Below are positions 7,594 to 15,254 of a stretch of DNA of 16,142 nt, piece by piece. The stretch is taken from contig JADZBJ010000041.1 in the NCBI GenBank assembly GCA_020852155.1, forward strand, positions 1 through 16,142, read 5' to 3'. The DNA comes from Saprospiraceae bacterium (GTDB lineage: Bacteria; Bacteroidota; Bacteroidia; Chitinophagales; Saprospiraceae). The position numbers and the translations under genes were made by a program. The notes under the pieces are model-generated. The model worked only from the letters and a program-made list of their open reading frames with translations. It had not been told where the DNA came from and made no database searches. The number at the start of each line of letters is the position of its first letter. Positions within the stretch are counted from its first letter, which is position 1.

Positions 7594-7701
7594 TTAGCCA
7601 GCGGTTTTGTACCCAAAAAGCAGGCAATTTTTAGATATACGAGGCGGCTTTTTGATTTCGATGCCGCGCATCGGACGAGAAAAAAGCCGAACTCTGGCTA
7701 A
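7594..7701. repeat. Nested inverted repeats in a gene-free region
   Basis: Three perfect inverted pairs are nested. TTAGCCAG (7594-7601) pairs with CTGGCTAA (7694-7701). CGGCTTTTT (7645-7653) pairs with AAAAAGCCG (7681-7689). CGATGC (7659-7664) pairs with GCATCG (7668-7673) around a CGC loop. The right-hand arms are nearly contiguous, while the left side has a 43-base unpaired gap. Alternative pairings exist further on, e.g. ATTTCGAT (7655-7662) with ATCGAAAT (7719-7726). No ORF of note crosses it. It could be a structured RNA, a decayed palindromic mobile element, or part of the relic next to it. Confidence 0.5.
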
Positions 7702-7761
7702 ATAATTGACCTTTTTGGATCGAAATGCAAGCGGCTAAGTTGTTACCACCTGCCTCTAAAA

Positions 7762-7784
7762 AAATCCCCTCGAAAGGGAGATTT
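7762..7784. terminator. Terminator-like hairpin with flanking A/T runs
   Basis: AAATCCCCT (7762-7770) pairs with AGGGAGATTT (7775-7784) with one bulged A, closing a CGAA loop. An A-run precedes it and TGTTTT follows, so it could work on either strand. A second small hairpin, ATGGAT-GTAA-ATCCAT (7824-7839), with a GNRA-type loop, lies between it and the protease gene. The remaining bases to 7915 show nothing else I can identify. Confidence 0.5.
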
Positions 7785-7915
7785 GTTTTCCTGCTTCAAA
7801 TCAAAAAGCGGGCTATCAACCAAATGGATGTAAATCCATCGCTGCTGCCGGGCCGATGACAATATTGGTTCGGCAGTGGTTTATTTCTGAAACACACTAT
7901 TCTGTTCTATCGAAT

Positions 7916-10900
7916 ATGAAACGATTATTCACACTCGCCTTTCTTTTCATCAGCGCATTGGGTATAGCGCAACACCCTGTCTCACTTTTCAAAACAGAGT
8001 TGAACTCCCTTCCCGAGCAAATCAACACCGACCTCAATCCGCATATTCGTCAATATACACTGTTACAACCCGAACAGTCTGTATGGACAACATTGCTGGC
8101 AGAGCGCCCGCAAACGCTGATGCTCACATTACCATTTGAAGGCGGCATGACGCTCGAACTGGAAAAAACCAACCCTTTGGCTCATGATTTCATCCTGACG
8201 GCTTCGAACGCATCCGGCAGTACTGATACACTTGACTATGAGCCGGGATTGCATTACAAGGGTAAAATAGCAGGTGCTGCGCAATCGCTGGTCGCCATTA
8301 GCATTTTTGAAGATCAAATTATGGGAGTCATTTCAGACGCCCAAAGCAACATCAACCTGGGCAGGGTGAATACGGATGCTGCGCGTGCCTCCAACATGTA
8401 TGTCATGTTCCGTGATAAAGAACTGGTGAATCCCCAGGGCTTTGCTTGCGGCACCCCTGACGATCCTGATGTGAATTTGCCGGTGGATATTGCCCGATCG
8501 GCGGATTTCACACCCAATGATTTACCAGTCAATTCTTGCCCGATAAGAGTTTTTCTGGACTGTGACTATAGCCTTTATCTGACAAATGGTGGTAATACTT
8601 CAGCAACGATGAATATGGCAACAGCCAATTTCAATGTTTCAAAAATCATTTTTTCCAATGAAAATGTGGCCATTGAAATTTCAGAAATTCACGTCTGGAC
8701 AAGCAATGACCCGTTTTCAAACACCGTCAACACCAAGTTGTCATTGGGGCAATTCCGGGATTATTATTTTCCCTTGGGGGGCGTTAATGGCAATATTGGA
8801 ATGCTACTTCAGCCGGACAATGTTGGCGGTCGCGCATGGATTGATGTCATTTGCAGCAACTCATTGAATTATGGTATTTGTGGCAATATGGCCACCCCAA
8901 ACCCTTATCCGAACTGGACATTTGGCGTAAAGGCCCTCACGCACGAACTCGGCCACAATTTTGGATCTGCACACACTCAATATTGCGGCTGGCCGGGAGG
9001 CGCCATTGACAATTGTTGGGCGACGGAGCCCATTTGTCAGGACTGTCCCCCTTGTCCCCCAGGCCCGCCGCCTGTAAATGGCGGTACAATTATGAGTTAT
9101 TGCGAACAAAATCCGCCTTATTCAGTACCGCTCGCGAATGGATTTGGCCCGATGCCAGGTTGGGTAATCAGAGATCGGGCTGCGAATGCTGGTTGTATAT
9201 TTCCATTAAATGATTATTGGAATGAACCTACTGTTTGCGGCTGTACGCCCGATCCGGCAGATGTGCAGAATCTTGTCAATCTTTTTGAAAACACCAATGG
9301 TTGGTCTTGGACTAATAAAGCTAATTGGTTGAACTATAACAATTTCAACTGGTACGGTGTACGGTGGGTAAAAATTGGGAACAAGTGTAAGGTTCGATAT
9401 ATTTCATTGCATGAAAACAACTTGTCTGGACAGGTACCCAATTTAAACTTACCAGAATTACAGCGTTTAATATTGGATAAAAATCATCTTACAGGACAAA
9501 TTCCAGCATTTAGCCTGCCTAAACTGTTTGCTTTACAGTTGGATACCAATTCGTTAAGTGGCTCAATTCCAACATTTAATCTTCCAGAATTATGGTATCT
9601 CGACTTAACAACAAACAACCTGACGGGAAGCATTCCTTCTTTCAATTATCCCAAACTGGAATATCTATGGGTAGCGGATAATCAGTTAACCGGAACAATT
9701 CCGAATTTTAATTTACCCAAATTAAAGAGTATCTGGTTTGCCTATAATCAGTTAAGCGGAGGAATTCCAAATTTCAATTTCCCCGACTTGGAATATCTCG
9801 GATTTCAAGGCAATCAACTTTCTGGTAGTATCCCAAATTTTAACCTGCCGAACCTAGGTCGAATGGTTTTATGGAGTAATCACTTTAGTGGTAGCATACC
9901 CAATTTCAACCTGCCAAAATTATTTTACCTGGACTTATCGTACAATCAACTAAGTGGACCTGTCCCAAACTTCAACGTCCCGAATATGCGATACTTTTAT
10001 CTTGGCTATAACAGTACGCTGAATGGGACTATTCCGAACTTCAACTTCCCCGATGTCAGGGGTTTTTGGCTAGCCGGAAATCAATTTACTGGCCAGATTC
10101 CTGCCTTTAATTTCCCCAAGGTAACTTATTTCGGTTTACACCAAAACCAGTTGACTGGCACAATACCTGCACAAAACCTGCCCAATGCAGATTCGCTGCG
10201 TTTTGATTATAACAACCTGACATTCAACGGCCTATATCAGTTTTTCCCAAACAATCGCTCTTACTTTCTATACACGTCACAAGCCAAAATCCCTACGCAC
10301 ACCACACCTAATTGCAATACGCTATACGTCCGCGCCGGAGGCGTTACGGCGCATAACACTTACAAATGGTACAAAGTAGGGACAGGTTTGATATCAACAA
10401 TAGTTGGCGACAGCCTTTTCACACCTGCCTCAGCAGGGCAATACTATTGCGAAGTGACTAACAGTATCGTTACCGGATTAACGCTCACCAGTGAAACAGT
10501 ACAAAAAGGTGCTGCGTACGTTGCTATCGCAGGGACGACGGCTATTTGTGCTGGCGGCAATACTGTTCTTAACGCAGGTAGTGGTTATTCAACTTATCAG
10601 TGGAACACAGGCGCTAACACCCAACAAATTACGGCAGTAACAGCAGGAACATATACTGTAACAGTGTCTATTGCACCGGGATGTACTGGGACTGCGCAGA
10701 CCATTGTTACTTCAACATCTTTTCCTCAACCCGTCATACAAAGCAGCAGCCCTTCGATATGTAGCGGCAGCGCCACAGTGACACTCAATGCTGGCAGTGG
10801 TTACAACGCCTATTTATGGTCTAATGGCAAAACGACACAGACCATTGACGTAACCCAGGCAAGTAATTATCAGGTCACCGTAACCAACGGGCCAGGATGC

Positions 10901-13900
10901 ACCGGCTCAGCCAGTATAACACTTACTGCCAATACACCCGCAACGCCGGTCATTTCCGGGATCATGCCTATTTGCCCGGGGCAAAATCTGACCTTAAGCG
11001 CCGGAAATTTTGCGTCTTATCACTGGTCAACAGGCAGCACATCAAGTAGTGCCACAATTAATCAGCCAGGCAATTATACCGTCACGGTTAGTAATGCTGC
11101 AGGTTGCACCGGAACAGCAACCGCACTGATACCAACCAACACTTTAAATCTTACGATACAGGGTAACGCAGACATTTGCATTGGCGGTTTTACAGCCTTG
11201 ACTGCTACCAACGGATTTACTGCTTATCAATGGAGCACAGGCGAGACCACTCAAGCAATTGAAATAGATTCACAAGGTTTTTACAGCGTAACCGTTTCCA
11301 GTGCACTGGGTTGTACCGGCACTGCCATGATTGAAATAGCAACAGCCTCCATCGTTGCTCCTCAGGTGAGTATACAAGGGCTCACCACTGTTTGCAATGC
11401 CAATTCCACGATATTAAACGCTGGCAGTGGTTATAGTTCCTATAAATGGAGCAATGGAAGCACCACTCAAAATATTAATGTTACCCAAAGTGGAAACTAC
11501 GGCGTTTCAGTCACCGATGCTAATGGGTGTACAGGCAAAGACCAGGTAAGTGTAAATTTTGGCAATACGCCCACTGTTCAAATCACCGGGCCTGCCTCAA
11601 TATGCAACGGCAGCACAACCACATTAACCGCCAGCGCTGGATTACAGCAATACATTTGGAGTACAGGTCAATCATCGTCAACAATCAATGTTTCACAAGC
11701 CGGCACTTATACCGTTACAGTTTCCAATCAGTCTGGATGTACGGCTTCAGCCACGATTAACATCAGTAATCAGGGAAATAGCACAGTGGTCATCACGCCT
11801 GCTCCTTCAGGGTTCGCGACGCCTTATTCAGGTGGCGTTCAAGCCTACTCCATTACACCAGTAGCAGGCGCAGCATCGTACACCTGGACGCCGCCGCCCG
11901 GTGCTTCAATCAATGGGCAACCAGCCGGGCAAGCCGTTACGTTGCCCGCCGCTACCGGAACTTCCGTCTCTGTGGCTTTTGATTGCGGATGGGGCGATCT
12001 GTGCGTACAAGCCACTGGCAATTGCATACAAAGTACGCCGGCCTGTAAATCCATCAATTTCTATAACAATGTTTACACAGACATTCCCTTGTGTAACCAA
12101 ACAGTGCCCGGAGGCGATGAAATACACTTAGCCTGCATCTACACAGACCTGAACGGCCTTCATGGTTCAAACATTGGCTATACCATTGACCCCGGTCCTA
12201 TCGGGTTCTGCGGTACTGTGGAAACAGGTGTCTGGTATGGGTTTGTAGCAACAACCAACGCCATGACCTTCACTGTTACACCGACAAGCACGATCTTGAA
12301 CAATGGCCTTCAACTGGCGCTTACCGATCGGGAGGGCAATTCATTAGTCTGCGATTATGGCGAAATCAATTCATTTCCACTACCCAGTCAGGTATCTTAC
12401 GACTCATTAATGCCAGGCAAGGTTTATTATCTCTTTGTGGAGAGTTTTGGTGGAGATGAATGCAATTATATCATCTCAACAACACCGTCGGCAAACCATT
12501 ACCTTCTGCCTTCGCTGGGCACGATTTCGCCCGCTATTCAAGGTCCATCCAGCATTTGTCCGGGTGCGTCGGTTGTGATGAGCATTCCACCCGTTGACAA
12601 TGCCCTGCAATATTCCTGGCAAGGTCCGGCCGGGACGTTGTTCAATGGCAATCCATGGCCGGTATATCTTGGCCCTGAAGGGCATACGGTAACCGTAACC
12701 TTTGCTAATACAAGCGGCCCTGTTGCCGTGTTGGCCGCAAACGGCTGTGATTATTCCAGTTTGAGTACCAAACAGGTAAATGTTGGCGCTTTGCCTCCAA
12801 CTATTCTTCCGTCAATTGTCGTGTGCAATGAAGAAGCGCCCTACATAACACCCTGGGGCGATGAAGTCTTTACTTCAGGTACTTATCAAACGACATTAAC
12901 AGCAAACAGCGGCTGTGACAGCATAGTCAGACAAACGGTCGTCATTAAACCGCCGATCCACACCATTTTACCACCTAAAATTATTTGTCATGGTGAATCT
13001 GTGACGATTTGTGGGCAAACGTATGCCACAACCGGATACTACATGGAACAATGCCAATCCTGGCAGGGCTGCGACTCGGTAGTAACCCTGAATTTGACTG
13101 TTTTTGATGTGGTAGCCAAAATCACTGGCGGGTCAGTGATATGTAGCGGGCTACCATTAACAATCGGCTCATTGCCATCTATAGGACAAAAAGTATGGAA
13201 GAACGGTTCCGGCCAGACGTTAGGCTTCGGGAGTCAGTTATCTGTTGTTCAGCCTGGCACATATATCCTGACTGTATCATCAAGCCCATGTATTGCGTAT
13301 GATACCATCAACGTGACAGAGAGCAATGGCGCACCTCCAACAATTGCTACATTCGGCGGGGTAATCACCTGTCTATCCCCAACATTAACGATCGGAGCAA
13401 CGTCAACGACACAAGGTCTGGCTTATGAATGGTACGGGCCGAATGGCTTCACCGCATCCCAGCAGTTTATTAATGTTTCTGCCGAAGGGTATTATGTCGT
13501 CAAAGCCACCACACCTGAAGGGTGTTCCGATGTTGACACCGCGCTGGTATCCCTGGAGCCAGTATTTAATATTGACCTGAATATCGTAACCGAGCCAAGC
13601 GGCCTGACTTGTCAGGCCACGGCAATACCGTCAGCCGGAGAGCCTCCACTCACGTATATATGGTCGAATGGACAAACTACTCAAACTGCAACTGGAATAC
13701 TTCCAGGCCCGTTTGCTGTGACCATCATAGATGTGCTGGGTTGCAGTGCAACGACAACGGGCGAGTGTATGTCTGTTGGAACTGCGCAGCCTGACGCGCC
13801 CGAAGTATTTACCGTTCAGCCCAATCCGGCCAGTGATCTTTTAACGATTCAGGTAAAAATGCAACAAGAAGCACGCATCAGCCTGCGGTTAATCAATGCG

Positions 13901-14047
13901 CTGGGGCAGGTTGTTTTTGAAAACAACTATCAGGCGCAGGAATTTGAAGAGGTCATAAACGCCCGGAATTTAACACCTGGATGTTACTTCCTTCAATTAA
14001 ACAATGGTCAATACCGAAAGGCTATCATCGTTTCGATCATCCGATAG
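7916..14047 (+). CDS. Giant secreted metzincin metalloprotease with LRR, Ig-like repeats and T9SS sorting domain
   Basis: I place the start at ATG 7916 (2043 residues) because it opens a clean signal peptide, MKRLFTLAFLFISALGIA|Q; an in-frame ATG at 7856 would add 20 residues in front of it. Residues 20-185 look like a pro-region ending in FACGT (C178, a possible cysteine switch). A metzincin catalytic domain follows (about 200-425): zinc site HELGHNFGSAH (343-353) and Met-turn GGTIMSY (M393), resembling reprolysin-like M12 peptidases. Next come a W-rich LRR cap (about 441-490), thirteen LRR units (491-779), a divergent Ig-like module, six homologous Ig-like repeats (866-1288), a PKD/Ig-like module (about 1289-1385), a cysteine-containing beta-rich module (about 1390-1525) and further Ig-type modules. 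A SprB-like WSNGQTTQTATG unit (about 1890-1950) precedes a type A T9SS C-terminal domain from 1963 (VQPNPASDLLTIQV ... LTPGCYFLQL). It should be exported by Sec, then secreted or surface-attached by T9SS. Substrate is unknown; the modules suggest binding to polymers or cells. Confidence 0.93.
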   Translation: MKRLFTLAFLFISALGIAQHPVSLFKTELNSLPEQINTDLNPHIRQYTLLQPEQSVWTTLLAERPQTLMLTLPFEGGMTLELEKTNPLAHDFILTASNASGSTDTLDYEPGLHYKGKIAGAAQSLVAISIFEDQIMGVISDAQSNINLGRVNTDAARASNMYVMFRDKELVNPQGFACGTPDDPDVNLPVDIARSADFTPNDLPVNSCPIRVFLDCDYSLYLTNGGNTSATMNMATANFNVSKIIFSNENVAIEISEIHVWTSNDPFSNTVNTKLSLGQFRDYYFPLGGVNGNIGMLLQPDNVGGRAWIDVICSNSLNYGICGNMATPNPYPNWTFGVKALTHELGHNFGSAHTQYCGWPGGAIDNCWATEPICQDCPPCPPGPPPVNGGTIMSYCEQNPPYSVPLANGFGPMPGWVIRDRAANAGCIFPLNDYWNEPTVCGCTPDPADVQNLVNLFENTNGWSWTNKANWLNYNNFNWYGVRWVKIGNKCKVRYISLHENNLSGQVPNLNLPELQRLILDKNHLTGQIPAFSLPKLFALQLDTNSLSGSIPTFNLPELWYLDLTTNNLTGSIPSFNYPKLEYLWVADNQLTGTIPNFNLPKLKSIWFAYNQLSGGIPNFNFPDLEYLGFQGNQLSGSIPNFNLPNLGRMVLWSNHFSGSIPNFNLPKLFYLDLSYNQLSGPVPNFNVPNMRYFYLGYNSTLNGTIPNFNFPDVRGFWLAGNQFTGQIPAFNFPKVTYFGLHQNQLTGTIPAQNLPNADSLRFDYNNLTFNGLYQFFPNNRSYFLYTSQAKIPTHTTPNCNTLYVRAGGVTAHNTYKWYKVGTGLISTIVGDSLFTPASAGQYYCEVTNSIVTGLTLTSETVQKGAAYVAIAGTTAICAGGNTVLNAGSGYSTYQWNTGANTQQITAVTAGTYTVTVSIAPGCTGTAQTIVTSTSFPQPVIQSSSPSICSGSATVTLNAGSGYNAYLWSNGKTTQTIDVTQASNYQVTVTNGPGCTGSASITLTANTPATPVISGIMPICPGQNLTLSAGNFASYHWSTGSTSSSATINQPGNYTVTVSNAAGCTGTATALIPTNTLNLTIQGNADICIGGFTALTATNGFTAYQWSTGETTQAIEIDSQGFYSVTVSSALGCTGTAMIEIATASIVAPQVSIQGLTTVCNANSTILNAGSGYSSYKWSNGSTTQNINVTQSGNYGVSVTDANGCTGKDQVSVNFGNTPTVQITGPASICNGSTTTLTASAGLQQYIWSTGQSSSTINVSQAGTYTVTVSNQSGCTASATINISNQGNSTVVITPAPSGFATPYSGGVQAYSITPVAGAASYTWTPPPGASINGQPAGQAVTLPAATGTSVSVAFDCGWGDLCVQATGNCIQSTPACKSINFYNNVYTDIPLCNQTVPGGDEIHLACIYTDLNGLHGSNIGYTIDPGPIGFCGTVETGVWYGFVATTNAMTFTVTPTSTILNNGLQLALTDREGNSLVCDYGEINSFPLPSQVSYDSLMPGKVYYLFVESFGGDECNYIISTTPSANHYLLPSLGTISPAIQGPSSICPGASVVMSIPPVDNALQYSWQGPAGTLFNGNPWPVYLGPEGHTVTVTFANTSGPVAVLAANGCDYSSLSTKQVNVGALPPTILPSIVVCNEEAPYITPWGDEVFTSGTYQTTLTANSGCDSIVRQTVVIKPPIHTILPPKIICHGESVTICGQTYATTGYYMEQCQSWQGCDSVVTLNLTVFDVVAKITGGSVICSGLPLTIGSLPSIGQKVWKNGSGQTLGFGSQLSVVQPGTYILTVSSSPCIAYDTINVTESNGAPPTIATFGGVITCLSPTLTIGATSTTQGLAYEWYGPNGFTASQQFINVSAEGYYVVKATTPEGCSDVDTALVSLEPVFNIDLNIVTEPSGLTCQATAIPSAGEPPLTYIWSNGQTTQTATGILPGPFAVTIIDVLGCSATTTGECMSVGTAQPDAPEVFTVQPNPASDLLTIQVKMQQEARISLRLINALGQVVFENNYQAQEFEEVINARNLTPGCYFLQLNNGQYRKAIIVSIIR
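9386..10252 (+). repeat. Thirteen leucine-rich repeats of 22 residues (66-bp period) inside the protease gene
   Basis: The units follow LxxLxLxxNxLxGxIPxFNLPx and are 22 residues each, except the first (24) and the tenth (23). Starts include 9458, 9986, 10055, 10121 and 10187. Each carries the N-x-L-[ST]-G-x-[IV]-P core known from plant-type LRRs, but the segment joining units is short and almost constant: NFNLP or a variant such as AFNFP. The preceding W-rich segment with NWYGVRW resembles the plant LRR N-terminal cap. Bases here are AT-richer than the protease part: by hand count 21/60 G+C at 9421-9480 and 19/60 at 9721-9780, against 33/60 at 8101-8160. Confidence 0.88.
10511..11779 (+). 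repeat. Six homologous Ig-like repeats inside the protease gene
   Basis: Six units of about 70 residues share a pattern: IC.G...TL.AGSGY..Y.WS.G.TTQ.I.V...G.Y.VTV.....GCTGTA. Each has two cysteines, one near the start (IC) and one in GCTG, which could form an intramodule disulfide. They are typical of Bacteroidota surface and secreted proteins, where such modules act as stalks or binding domains. The DNA copies are clearly diverged, so they are not a recent expansion. Confidence 0.85.
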
Positions 14048-14056
14048 TGAATGCAT

Positions 14057-14096
14057 AAAAAAATCCCGGCTCGAAGCATCGAGCCGGGATTTTTTT
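14057..14096. terminator. Perfect 18-bp bidirectional terminator between the protease gene and gldN
   Basis: AAAAAAATCCCGGCTCGA (14057-14074) and its exact reverse complement (14079-14096) enclose an AGCA loop. It lies 9 bases after the protease stop and 23 bases before the gldN stop on the other strand. With a GC core and an A-run and T-run on either side, it is a Rho-independent terminator for both convergent genes. Confidence 0.95.
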
Positions 14097-14119
14097 ATGT
14101 CGGAAAATGACTTTGACAA

Positions 14120-15067
14120 TTAGTATTGCCACAGGTCATGTTCCCAGTTGAAAATATCATTTTTGATCTTTTCAGATTGCATCAGCAGGTCAACACCTTG
14201 CAGGTAAGCCTCCAGTTTACGGTCGTAAACGTTAGATTCCTTGATGATGTAGCTGGCGAAATAACGCATTTCAAAAATATCCTCCCAGGAAAGCGTTGCG
14301 TTGGTATTGCCACCTTGTGTAAATACGCGGTGACGAGCCAGCAATTCGCGAGCCTGTGGGTAGTAAACCCAGAACAAAGGCTTTTCAAAACGGAAGTTAC
14401 CGTCGTTGTCCTTCTGGTCAATGATGGGTGCAATACCCAGAATGCGTACTTGCAACTGTGATGTTTCTTTGTCAAAGAACCACTCTTCTTTCACGCGGAA
14501 ACGTTTTACGTCTTCCCAGTTGATATCGTTACGAACGATCTTGGACTGTTCTTCGTACGTTTCAGGGTCGAAGGTTACGACTGTATCCGTTTTGGAAAGT
14601 TGAGAAAGCACGTCGTCGGTGCTCATACGCTTTTTGAACTTGGCGCCGTCTTCGTCGGTGCTGTACACTGGCAGATCGCCTTTAGTAGCAGCATCAGCGA
14701 GGATTTTGAACAATGGCGCTTCAGGATAAGCGAACGAAAGGTTCATTTTTTCGCGAACGTCAATCACGCGCCAAACGCGCTTTTGCCAAAAGACATCGCT
14801 TTCGCGGATTGGCTGATAAGGCAGAACGCGACGTTCGCCCATGATTTCCTTTTTCACGATGTCATCCACCGGAGCGTCGCTGGCTTCTTCCACCGTACCT
14901 CCTTCAGAAGGACCTGGTTCTACTTCTTCCTCTTCTTCAGCGCCACCGGCAGGAGGTGTCGTCGTCGTAGGCGTACCCACGCCACCGGGCGTTTGAGCGG
15001 TCACAACCGTTGTACCGAGGACGAATACCAACAGGCACAAGAGGGTCCAATTGAGTTGTTTATGCAT
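14120..15067 (-). CDS. gldN: Gliding motility / T9SS core protein GldN (PorN)
   Basis: This 315-residue protein is GldN, known as PorN in Porphyromonas. In characterised species it forms, with the lipoprotein GldK/PorK, the periplasmic ring of the type IX secretion system, linked to the GldL-GldM motor. A signal peptide covers residues 1-24 (hydrophobic core LLCLLVFVLGTTVV, cleavage TA|Q). A low-complexity linker rich in T, P, G and E follows (about 26-65, including AEEEEEVEPGP). The conserved GldN domain runs from about 80 to the end, recognised from ESDVFWQKRVWRVIDVREK, FFDKETSQLQVRILGIAP and the FWVYYPQARELLARH segment. Upstream on the same strand is gldM, matching the usual gldKLMN order; gldK and gldL would lie beyond the window. 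Its end faces the giant T9SS cargo gene across a shared terminator. Confidence 0.95.
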   Translation of the reverse strand: MHKQLNWTLLCLLVFVLGTTVVTAQTPGGVGTPTTTTPPAGGAEEEEEVEPGPSEGGTVEEASDAPVDDIVKKEIMGERRVLPYQPIRESDVFWQKRVWRVIDVREKMNLSFAYPEAPLFKILADAATKGDLPVYSTDEDGAKFKKRMSTDDVLSQLSKTDTVVTFDPETYEEQSKIVRNDINWEDVKRFRVKEEWFFDKETSQLQVRILGIAPIIDQKDNDGNFRFEKPLFWVYYPQARELLARHRVFTQGGNTNATLSWEDIFEMRYFASYIIKESNVYDRKLEAYLQGVDLLMQSEKIKNDIFNWEHDLWQY

Positions 15068-15170
15068 GACTCGCAGTATGGTTTGAAAATGAAAATAAAT
15101 TGTGAATCAGAATGTACAGGCTAACGTATGTTACATCAGCCATAGTACAGCAAAGTTCTTAAAATGAAGA

Positions 15171-15230
15171 AAGGTCAGGAAGTGTTGAGCGGACTTTAAC
15201 TAAAAATCGCCCGAACCGCTCCCTGACCTT
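15171..15230 (-). promoter_or_regulatory. Compound hairpin in the gldM-gldN gap
   Basis: AAGGTCAGG (15171-15179) pairs perfectly with CCTGACCTT (15222-15230), and GAGCGG (15187-15192) pairs with CCGCTC (15216-15221), directly stacked on one side and separated by a 7-base bulge on the other. It lies within the 187-base gldM-gldN gap and has no T-run after it in the direction of transcription (TTTCTTCATTTT follows), so it is a poor classical terminator. It could stabilise the gldM end or attenuate the transcript. A weak -7-like TACGTTAG for gldN lies at 15128-15121 on the minus strand. Confidence 0.55.
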
Positions 15231-15235
15231 ATACA

Positions 15236-15250
15236 TTGCGCATAGCGCAA
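15236..15250 (-). other. Small perfect hairpin just after the gldM stop
   Basis: TTGCGC-ATA-GCGCAA is a 6-bp stem with a 3-base loop, beginning 4 bases after the gldM stop codon and directly before the compound hairpin. It lacks a T-run, so it is more likely an mRNA 3'-end or processing element than a terminator. Confidence 0.5.
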
Positions 15251-15254
15251 ACAA

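Noticed and set aside
7425..7616. 63-codon minus-strand ORF in the gene-free region
   Set aside because: It is antisense to the KFNYQAVARN relic, has no recognisable motif, and the plus-strand frame explains the sequence better.
7856..7915. Upstream ATG at 7856 as the start of the giant protease
   Set aside because: It would put 20 polar residues ahead of a textbook signal peptide that begins at ATG 7916.
14600..15124. 174-codon plus-strand ORF over the gldN 5' half
   Set aside because: It is the antisense of a clear GldN protein; its composition mirrors that gene.
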